A stretch of 64,000 nt of DNA from Alphaproteobacteria bacterium (GTDB lineage Bacteria; Pseudomonadota; Alphaproteobacteria; Kiloniellales; DSM-21159): positions 62,001 through 126,000 of the forward strand of contig JAUILQ010000004.1 in assembly GCA_030433005.1 (NCBI GenBank), given 5' to 3'. The notes under the pieces were generated by a model that was not told where the DNA came from, did no database searches, and was given only the letters and a program-made list of their open reading frames with translations. Position 1 is the stretch's first letter, and each line of letters begins with the position of its first letter. The translations under genes were made by a program, and so were the position numbers. Shown here in pieces: positions 57,149 to 64,000 of the stretch.

Positions 57149-58560
57149 GCCGCGGCTCCCGTCAGCGCCGAGCGCCGGCGGATGTGCGCCTTCAGGGCCT
57201 CGGCCTCGGCCGGCAGGGTCTCATAGCGCTCGGGCCGTTCGTAGAGGTCGGCCAGGCGCTCGGGCAGCGGCGGCCGCTCGCCGGTCGCCCGCTCGACCGC
57301 GTCGGGGAACTTGGCCGGGTGCGCGGTGCCCAGCGCGACCAGCGGCACCGCGCGGTCGAGCCCGCCCTCCAGGTGGCGCGCCGCGGCGGTACCGACCGCC
57401 GAGTGCGGGTCGAGCAGCTCGCCCGATTCGCGCCGGCGCAGGGCCATCTCCTCGAGCGTGCCGGCATCGTCCAGGCGGAAGCCCTGGAAGTCGGCGCGGA
57501 TCGCCTGCCAGAGCTGCCGGCCGGTGTCGATCCGCCGGTCCGCGCGGAAGCGGCCCAGCAGGTCGCGTACCAGCCCGGGATCGCGGTCGGCGGCCTCGAA
57601 CAGCAGGCGCTCGAAGTTGCTGGAGACCTGGATGTCCATCGAGGGCGAGAGGGTCGGCACCACCCCCTCCATGGCCAGCTCGCCGCTCTCGAAGAAGCGC
57701 GCCAGGATGTCGTTGGCGTTCGAGGCGACGATCAGGCGCTCGACCGGCAGGCCCATGCGCTTGGCGGCGTAGCCGGCGAAGACGTTACCGAAGTTGCCGG
57801 TCGGCACGACGAAGGACAGCGGCCGCGTGCCGCCGCCGAGCGCCAGCCCTGCCGCGAAGTAGTAGACGATCTGGGCCATGACCCGCGCCCAGTTGATCGA
57901 GTTGACCGCCGACAGCCGGTACTCGGCGCGGAAGGCGCGGTCGCCGAACAGCGCCTTCACCAGGTCCTGGCAGTCGTCGAAGCTGCCCTCGATCGCGACG
58001 TTGTGGACGTTGTCGGCGGCGACCGTGGTCATCTGCCGACGCTGCACCTCGCTGGTCCGGCCCTTCGGGTGCAGCATGAAGATCTCGACGTTGGCGCGGT
58101 CGCGGCAGGCCTCGATCGCCGCCGAGCCGGTGTCGCCGGAGGTCGCGCCGACGATGGTCAGGCGCTGGCCGCGGGCCGACAGCACGGCGTCGAACAGCAG
58201 CCCGAGCAGCTGCAGCGCGACGTCCTTGAAGGCCAGGGTCGGCCCGTGGAACAGCTCGAGCAGCCAGAGCCGCTGGTCGAGCTGGCGCAGCGGCGTCACC
58301 GCGGCGTGCTCGAAGCCGGCGTAGGCCTCGGCGACGAGCAGCTCGAAGCGCTCCTCGACCGCCGAGCCGACGACGAAGGGGCGCATGATGCGCGCCGCGA
58401 GCTCCGGATAGGGCAGGCCGGCGAGGCCGCGCAGCGTGTCGGGGTCGAAACGCGGCCAAGCCTCGGGCAGGTAGAGCCCGCCGTCCTCTGCGAGGCCGGT
58501 CAGCAGCGTGTCGTCGAAATCGAGGACCGGGGCGTCGCCGCGGGTCGAGCAGTAGCGCAT
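57145..58560 (-). CDS. thrC: Threonine synthase
   Basis: MRYCSTRGDAPVLDFDDTLLTGLAEDGGLYLPE, FHGPTLAFKDVALQLLG, TIVGATSGDTGSAAIEA, VPTGNFGNVFAGYAAKRMGLP. Alternative start 58572. Confidence 0.96.
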   Translation of the reverse strand: MRYCSTRGDAPVLDFDDTLLTGLAEDGGLYLPEAWPRFDPDTLRGLAGLPYPELAARIMRPFVVGSAVEERFELLVAEAYAGFEHAAVTPLRQLDQRLWLLELFHGPTLAFKDVALQLLGLLFDAVLSARGQRLTIVGATSGDTGSAAIEACRDRANVEIFMLHPKGRTSEVQRRQMTTVAADNVHNVAIEGSFDDCQDLVKALFGDRAFRAEYRLSAVNSINWARVMAQIVYYFAAGLALGGGTRPLSFVVPTGNFGNVFAGYAAKRMGLPVERLIVASNANDILARFFESGELAMEGVVPTLSPSMDIQVSSNFERLLFEAADRDPGLVRDLLGRFRADRRIDTGRQLWQAIRADFQGFRLDDAGTLEEMALRRRESGELLDPHSAVGTAAARHLEGGLDRAVPLVALGTAHPAKFPDAVERATGERPPLPERLADLYERPERYETLPAEAEALKAHIRRRSALTGAAA

Positions 58561-58653
58561 GAAGGAGTCCAAAAATTCCGGAGAGGCACTCTAGGGGGCG
58601 GGCCTCGGCTATCGCAAGCCGCAGGCCCGCGGAGACGGCGATGTCGGCGCGCC

Positions 58654-60201
58654 TCAGGAAGCGAGATAGCGCGCTTTCAGGTGGGCCTTGAAGACCTCGG
58701 GATCCAGCGGCCGGCCGGTCGCCCGCTCGACCAGCCCGGCGGTGTCGGTGAGCGAGGCGCGGCCGTGGACCTCCTGGCGCAGCCAGCCGAGCAGCGGCGC
58801 GAAGTCGCCGCGGCCGATGGCCTCGGGGATCTCCGGCCGCGCGCGCCGCGCGGCGTCGAAGAACTGCGCGGCCAGCAGGGCGCCCAGGGTGTAGGTCGGG
58901 AAGTAGCCGAAGCCGCCGGCGAACCAGTGGATGTCCTGCAGGCATCCCAGGCGGTCGTCGGGCGGGCGCATGCCGAACAGCCGATGGAAGCCCTCGTTCC
59001 AGGCCCCGGGCAGGTCGTCGAGCGACAGCTCGCCGGCGACCAGGGCGCGCTCCAGGCGGTAGCGCAGGATGACGTGCAGCGGGTAGGTCACCTCGTCGGC
59101 GTCGACGCGAATGAAACCGGGCTCGACGCGGTGGTAGAGGCGCAGCAGGTTGTCCGGCTCCCACAACGGCCCGCTGGCGCCGAAGGCCTCGCGGGCGAGC
59201 GGCGCCAGGAAGGCGACGAACTCGGGGCTGCGGCAGGCCTGCATCTCGATCAGCAGCGACTGGCTCTCGTGCAGCGCCATGCCGCGCGCGCGGCCGACCG
59301 GCTGCAGCCGCCAGGCCGCCGGCAGGCCGCGCTCGTAGAGCGCGTGGCCGGTCTCGTGCAGCACGCCCATCATCGCGCTGGCATAGTCCTGCTCGTCGTA
59401 GCGCGTCGTGATGCGCACGTCGTCGGGCACGCCGCCGCAGAAGGGGTGGGCCGAGGTGTCGAGGCGGCCGTGATCGAAGTCGAAGCCGACGGCGGCCATC
59501 AGGCGCTCGGCCAGGGCCTTCTGGCGCGCGACCGGAAAGGGACCGGGCGGGAGCTCCCCGGACGGGCGGCTCGCCTGGCGCTCCAGCACCTCGCCCAGGA
59601 ACCCCGGGAGGAAATCGACGAGGTCGCCGAACAGCGTGTCGAGCTGCGAGACCCGCAGGCCGGACTCGTACTCGTCCATCAGCGCCTCGTAGGGCGACAG
59701 GCCGAGCGCTCCCGCCTTGGCCTCGGCCTTGCGGCGGACCAGGACGAGCAGCTCGGCGAGCAGCGGCTTGACGGCGGCGTAGTCGTCCGCCGGGCGGGCG
59801 GCGCGCCAGGCCAGCTCGCAGCGCTGGGTCGCGCGCGACAGCTCCTCGACCAGGGCGCCGTCCAGGGCCGTGGCATGGCGCCAGTCGCGGCGCATCTCGT
59901 GCAGGTTGGCGCGCTGCCAGGCGTCGAGGCCGCCGGCCTCGGCCTCGGCGGCGTCGAGCAGCGCCTCGGTCTCGGGCGCGGCGACCAGCTCGTGGCCGAG
60001 CCGCTCGAGCACCGCCAGCTGCTCCATGCGCGCCTCGGCGCCGCCGCTCGGCATCATCGCCGCCATGTCCCACTGCAGCATGCCGCCGGCCTCCTCGAGA
60101 GCCAGGGTGCGGCGGAACCGCGCCTCCAGGCTGCGATAGGGGTCGGCGGCGGGCGGGCTGGCAGTGTCGCCGGCGGGCTGATTGGCAAGGTCGGCGGTCA
60201 T
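58654..60201 (-). CDS. M32 family carboxypeptidase
   Basis: HETGHALYERGLP, HESQSLLIEMQA, HVILRYRLERALV, GCLQDIHWFAGGFGYFPTYTLGALLAAQFF. Confidence 0.95.
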   Translation of the reverse strand: MTADLANQPAGDTASPPAADPYRSLEARFRRTLALEEAGGMLQWDMAAMMPSGGAEARMEQLAVLERLGHELVAAPETEALLDAAEAEAGGLDAWQRANLHEMRRDWRHATALDGALVEELSRATQRCELAWRAARPADDYAAVKPLLAELLVLVRRKAEAKAGALGLSPYEALMDEYESGLRVSQLDTLFGDLVDFLPGFLGEVLERQASRPSGELPPGPFPVARQKALAERLMAAVGFDFDHGRLDTSAHPFCGGVPDDVRITTRYDEQDYASAMMGVLHETGHALYERGLPAAWRLQPVGRARGMALHESQSLLIEMQACRSPEFVAFLAPLAREAFGASGPLWEPDNLLRLYHRVEPGFIRVDADEVTYPLHVILRYRLERALVAGELSLDDLPGAWNEGFHRLFGMRPPDDRLGCLQDIHWFAGGFGYFPTYTLGALLAAQFFDAARRARPEIPEAIGRGDFAPLLGWLRQEVHGRASLTDTAGLVERATGRPLDPEVFKAHLKARYLAS

Positions 60202-60269
60202 GGGGCTCCCATCGGTTGGCGGTGGCCCTTATAACCTGGGGCGGCGGACGTCAGAACGGGAGGGACGAC

Positions 60270-60821
60270 ATGGCAGGCAAGCTGCCGCAGAGCGACGCAC
60301 GGCGGGCCGGCGGCGGCTATGCCGCGGGCGATCCGGAGACGGAGCAGCCGTCCGGGGAGGCGCTGCACAGCTTCTCGATCGACCGGCCGAAGGCCTGGAT
60401 GCTGCTGGCCACCCACTGCCTGCTGCCCGCCTTCATCCTGTGGCGCGTGCTCGACAGCGGCATGCCGGCCCGCGAGGACTTCTTCGCGCTGGTCATCGTC
60501 CTGGCGGTCTTCGGCTTCGCCGGCTGGAGCGTGCTGCGCGAGCTGCGCACCCGCGGCGTCGCCGTGGTGCTGGAGCGCGAGGGCTTCCGCGACTACCGCC
60601 GCAGCCCGGAGCTCGTGCCCTGGTCGGCGGTCGCCGAGGCCGGCATGAAGCGCGGCATCCTGTCGCGCGGGGTCAAGATCGTGCTGGCCGACGGCAATCG
60701 GGCCGACATCGACACCTCCCTGCTGGCGATCCGGCCGCGCAAGCTGACCGGACTGATCGTCGAGCTGCTGCACGCCCGCCAGAAGCGCGAGGCCGAGGAT
60801 GAGGAAGAGGACGAGAGGTAG
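60270..60821 (+). CDS. Conserved hypothetical membrane protein
   Basis: Two TM segments followed by a YdbT/PH-like segment (GVAVVLEREGFRDYRRSPELVPWSAVAEAGM). Family uncertain. Confidence 0.7.
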   Translation: MAGKLPQSDARRAGGGYAAGDPETEQPSGEALHSFSIDRPKAWMLLATHCLLPAFILWRVLDSGMPAREDFFALVIVLAVFGFAGWSVLRELRTRGVAVVLEREGFRDYRRSPELVPWSAVAEAGMKRGILSRGVKIVLADGNRADIDTSLLAIRPRKLTGLIVELLHARQKREAEDEEEDER

Positions 60822-60836
60822 TCTGGGGAACCGGCC

Positions 60837-61577
60837 TCAGCCGCGCCGGCGGCGCCACAGCAGGAAGACCGCCAGCAGCGCCCCTGCGAGGCCGAACCAA
60901 GTGATCGCGTAGGACAGGTGGTCGTTCTTGAGGGCGACGCGCGTGCGCCCGCCGACCGGCCACTCGCCGGCGTGCTGGCCGGGCAGCGCCGAGAGGTAGA
61001 AGCCGGTGACCGGCCGCTCCAGGCCGGCCGCCTCGGCCATGCGCGGCAGGTCGAGCCAGAGCCACTGGTTGGCCTCGGGCTTGTTGACCGGCCGGAACCA
61101 GCTGCTGCCCTGCCAGCCGCCGCGGCGCAGCAGGCCGGTCTGGACGACGCGGCCCCGCGGCAGGCCCTCGGCCCGGCTGTCCGGGTCGAGATGCGTCTCC
61201 GGCAGCCAGCCGCGGTCGATCAGCAGCGTGCGGCCGTCGTCGAGCCGGAACGGCGTGACGACGTGCTGCCCGACTTCGCCATCGAGGGTGCGCGACAGGA
61301 CGTGCAGCTCGCGGTCGTGGAGGTAGCGGCCCTCGACCGTCACCGGCCGGTACTCGGCGGCCTCGACGCCGGCGGCCAGGGCCTCGTCGAGGCCGAGCGG
61401 CGGCGCCGAGGTGCGCTCCTCGAGGCGGGCGATCAGCCCCTGCTTCCACTCCAGCCGCTGCAGCTGCCAGACGCCGAGGCCGACAAGCAGCGCCAGGGCG
61501 GCGAGCACGGCGAGCCAGGTCCAGGGGCCTGCGCCGCGGCGGCGGTCTGTGGTCGGACGGTCTGGGGAAGCGGTCAC
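60837..61577 (-). CDS. SURF1 family cytochrome oxidase biogenesis protein
   Basis: LLVGLGVWQLQRLEWKQGLIARLEER, YRPVTVEGRYLHDRELHVLSR, LLIDRGWLP, NHLSYAITWFGLAGALLAVFL. Confidence 0.95.
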   Translation of the reverse strand: MTASPDRPTTDRRRGAGPWTWLAVLAALALLVGLGVWQLQRLEWKQGLIARLEERTSAPPLGLDEALAAGVEAAEYRPVTVEGRYLHDRELHVLSRTLDGEVGQHVVTPFRLDDGRTLLIDRGWLPETHLDPDSRAEGLPRGRVVQTGLLRRGGWQGSSWFRPVNKPEANQWLWLDLPRMAEAAGLERPVTGFYLSALPGQHAGEWPVGGRTRVALKNDHLSYAITWFGLAGALLAVFLLWRRRRG

Positions 61578-61617
61578 GGAATCGGCACCGGTCCTCTCAC
61601 GGGTCCTGGGGCGCGGC

Positions 61618-62001
61618 TCAGGCGTCCTCGTCGTAGCCGCGGCTGCCGCTGTCGGAGGCGCGGTGGCGGTACTGCTGGGCGACGAAGTAGGCCTTGAGCG
61701 GCCGGATCGCGAGCAGCGTCGTGCCCAGCACCAGCGGCACCCAGATCGCCATGTGGACCCACTTGGAGGGCGACCAGACGGCGTCGACCCACAGCGCCAG
61801 CGGCACGAAGAGCGCTCCCAGGCCGAGGATCAGGAAGACCGCCGGCCCGTCGCCGCTGTCGGCCTGCCGGAGGTCGAGGCCGCAGTGCTCGCAGCGCTCG
61901 GCGACAGTCAGGTAGCCCTCGTAGAGCCGGCCCTCGCCGCAGCGGGGGCAGCGGCAGCGCAGCCCGGCCGAGACCGGCGAGACCGACCAGGAGCGGCTCA
62001 C
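61618..62001 (-). CDS. DUF983 family protein
   Basis: AGLRCRCPRCGEGRLYEGYLTVAERCEHCGLDL with two TM segments. Confidence 0.93.
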   Translation of the reverse strand: MSRSWSVSPVSAGLRCRCPRCGEGRLYEGYLTVAERCEHCGLDLRQADSGDGPAVFLILGLGALFVPLALWVDAVWSPSKWVHMAIWVPLVLGTTLLAIRPLKAYFVAQQYRHRASDSGSRGYDEDA

Positions 62002-62089
62002 CCTGCCGGGTTCCCTGCCCCTGCGGGCCGGTCGCCCGCGCGTCCGTCGCCCCCGAGTCGGTCGCCCCCGCGTCGGTCGGCGGCTCCGG

Positions 62090-62923
62090 TCAATGGGCCG
62101 CGGGGGTACCGGCGCCCAGCCAGTAGACGCAGGTGAAGAGGAACAGCCAGACGACGTCGACGAAGTGCCAGTACCAGGCAGCGGCCTCGAAGCCGATGTG
62201 CTTCTGCGGCGTGAAGTCGCCGCGCACCGCGCGGAACCAGCAGACGATCAGGAACAGCGTGCCGACGATCACGTGGAAGCCGTGGAAGCCGGTCGCCATG
62301 AAGAAGGTCGAGGTATAGATGTTGTCGCGGAAGCCGAAGGCGGCGTGGCCGTACTCGTAGGCCTGGAAGGCGGTGAACATGACGCCGAGGGCGACGGTCA
62401 GGCCGAGGCCCTGGACCAGACCCTTGCGGTCGCCCTCGCGCAGCGCGTGGTGCGCCCAGGTCACCGTGCAGCCCGAGAGCAGCAGGATCAGGGTGTTGAG
62501 GAACGGCAGCGAGAAGGGGTCGAAGGTGCGGATCGATTCCGGCGGCCAGACGCCGCCGGTCGCGGCGACGCGCAGGAACTGCTTGGCCTCGTCCGGGAAG
62601 AGCGCGGCGTCGAAGTAGGCCCAGAAGAAGGCCGCGAAGAACATCACCTCCGAGGCGATGAACAGCAGCATGCCGTAGCGCAGGCCGATCTGGACGATCG
62701 GCGAGTGATGGCCGACCTTCGACTCGTTGATGACCTGCGCCCACCAGGCGTACATCGTGGTGATGACCATGGCGGCGCCGATCGGCAGCAGCACGAAGGT
62801 GATGTCGTGCATGAACAGCACCATGCCGGTCGCCAGCACGCCGCCCGAGATCGCGCCGATCAGCGGCCACACGCTGGGATCCACGAGGTGGTAGGGATGC
62901 TGCTGGCTGTGCGCCTCGCTCAT
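62090..62923 (-). CDS. ctaE: Cytochrome c oxidase subunit III
   Basis: HPYHLVDPSVWPLIGAISGGVLATGMVLFMH, FIASEVMFFAAFFWAYFDAALFP, GFHGFHVIVGTLFLIVC, AAWYWHFVDVVWLFLFTCVYWLG. Confidence 0.98.
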   Translation of the reverse strand: MSEAHSQQHPYHLVDPSVWPLIGAISGGVLATGMVLFMHDITFVLLPIGAAMVITTMYAWWAQVINESKVGHHSPIVQIGLRYGMLLFIASEVMFFAAFFWAYFDAALFPDEAKQFLRVAATGGVWPPESIRTFDPFSLPFLNTLILLLSGCTVTWAHHALREGDRKGLVQGLGLTVALGVMFTAFQAYEYGHAAFGFRDNIYTSTFFMATGFHGFHVIVGTLFLIVCWFRAVRGDFTPQKHIGFEAAAWYWHFVDVVWLFLFTCVYWLGAGTPAAH

Positions 62924-62979
62924 GATTCTCTTTCCCCTTCGCGACTGCCCTGTCCGGGCAGGCTATAGCTCAATCCTGG

Positions 62980-63609
62980 TCACTTCGGAAGGGCGGCGGT
63001 CTGGCCTTCGCCGCCGCGCGCCTCGCCCTCATCCCCGGGTCCCGGCAGCGCGTCGGGGTCGGAGAAGAAGGTGTAGGACAGCGTGATGGTCCGCACCTCG
63101 GCGGCGTTGAGATCTTCGTCGATCGCCGGATCGACGAAGAAGGACACGCCCATGTCGACCGTCTCGCCGGGCTGCAGGGTCTGCTCGTTGAAGCAGAAGC
63201 ATTGCACCTTGTTGAAGTACTGGCCGATCTTCAGCGGCGTCACGTTGAAGGTGGCGACGCCCGCGGTCGGCCGGTCGGCCAGGTTCTCGGCCTTGAAGAA
63301 GACCAGGCCGGGCTCGCCGACCTTGAGGGTGACCTCGCGCTGCTCGGGCGCGAAGCGCCAGGGCAGCTTGCCGTTGACGAAGCCCTCGAAGCGCACGGTG
63401 ACCGTGCGATCGAGCACCCGGTCCGGCGCCGCCTCGGCGACCTGGGTGGTGCCGCCGTAGCCGGTGACCTGGCAGAACACGCGGTAGAGCGGCACCGCCG
63501 CGAACGACAGCCCGACCATGCCGCAGACCACGAGGCCGAGGGTCAGCGCCAGACGGCCGTTGCCGCGGGCCCTCCGCTCGTCGCCTTTCCGCTCGTCGCG
63601 TCGCGCCAT
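62980..63609 (-). CDS. ctaG: Cytochrome c oxidase assembly protein CtaG/Cox11
   Basis: VPLYRVFCQVTGYGGTTQ, QYFNKVQCFCFNEQTLQPGETVDMGVSFFVDP. Confidence 0.97.
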   Translation of the reverse strand: MARRDERKGDERRARGNGRLALTLGLVVCGMVGLSFAAVPLYRVFCQVTGYGGTTQVAEAAPDRVLDRTVTVRFEGFVNGKLPWRFAPEQREVTLKVGEPGLVFFKAENLADRPTAGVATFNVTPLKIGQYFNKVQCFCFNEQTLQPGETVDMGVSFFVDPAIDEDLNAAEVRTITLSYTFFSDPDALPGPGDEGEARGGEGQTAALPK

Positions 63610-63613
63610 CGCC

Positions 63614-63769
63614 TCAGCCGCCCATGCGCACGAGGGAGACGAGGTAGACCAGCACGATGAAGCCGACGAGCGCGGCCAGCAGCGCCAGGTTCTTGCCGCG
63701 CTTGGCGCGGTAGTAGGCCTTCAGCTCCTCCTCGGAGAGCGGCCGCTGCTGCCGGGGCTCCTGGGCCAT
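63614..63769 (-). CDS. CoxF-like small membrane protein
   Basis: 51-aa ORF absent from the supplied track: MAQEPRQQRPLSEEELKAYYRAKRGKNLALLAALVGFIVLVYLVSLVRMGG, between ctaB and ctaG. Confidence 0.8.
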   Translation of the reverse strand: MAQEPRQQRPLSEEELKAYYRAKRGKNLALLAALVGFIVLVYLVSLVRMGG

Positions 63770-63774
63770 CGCGC

Positions 63775-64000
63775 TCACGCCGCCCAGCCGCCGAGCAGCG
63801 CCAGACCCGGCGCCAGCTCCGGCAGCAGGCCGGGGGCGCGGTCGACGATCAGCGCCGCGAACAGCAGGAAGAGGTAGAGGATCGAGAAGCCGAACATCCG
63901 CTTCGGCGCCTTCGGGTCGCGGTTGCGCAGCACGGCGAGCGCGCAGGCGACGAACAGCAGGCCGAGCAGCAGCGCGACGCCGGCGTAGACCGCCCCGGCG
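63775..64000 (-). CDS. ctaB: Protoheme IX farnesyltransferase (heme O synthase), C-terminal part; gene runs off the window
   Basis: ...NRDPKAPKRMFGFSILYLFLLFAALIVDRAPGLLPELAPGLALLGGWAA-stop, adjacent to ctaG. Confidence 0.85.
   Translation of the reverse strand, partial: AGAVYAGVALLLGLLFVACALAVLRNRDPKAPKRMFGFSILYLFLLFAALIVDRAPGLLPELAPGLALLGGWAA

Overview
High-GC chromosomal window from an alphaproteobacterium, probably Rhodospirillales-like, inferred from gene content and order. It is densely packed with housekeeping genes. I saw no rRNA, tRNA, CRISPR array, prophage, transposase or biosynthetic cluster. Gene blocks from left to right: ubiB-coaBC-dut; Rrf2 regulator and MoeB/ThiF; ahcY; a DivL-like multi-PAS pseudo-histidine kinase; ferredoxin-NADP reductase; tsaE-amgK-murU-addB-addA-trxA; folC-accD-trpA-trpB-trpF (minus strand); two related membrane proteins; pyrF; an FAD oxidoreductase; SCO1; two divergent EamA transporters; ugpBAEC; an AraC-OGT (Ada-like) gene; a DUF1062 gene; gcvT-H-P behind a glycine riboswitch; recQ; ispH-thrB-rnhA; a peroxiredoxin; a DsbD-family protein; YqgE; GNAT; M16 peptidase; thrC; an M32 carboxypeptidase; SURF1-DUF983-ctaE-ctaG-ctaB. 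I did not find a convincing new multi-gene system. The best leads are: (1) a DivL-like kinase whose phosphoacceptor His is replaced by Tyr; (2) a truncated, degraded second copy of an O6-methylguanine methyltransferase active site about 1.1 kb from an intact AraC-OGT gene; (3) a 24-bp tandem repeat containing a CTTGCGCAAG palindrome upstream of that gene; (4) a tandem glycine riboswitch with an atypical second aptamer; (5) a Pho-box-like site upstream of ugpB; (6) a structured ahcY leader. Very long antisense ORFs in the supplied track are treated as high-GC shadow ORFs.
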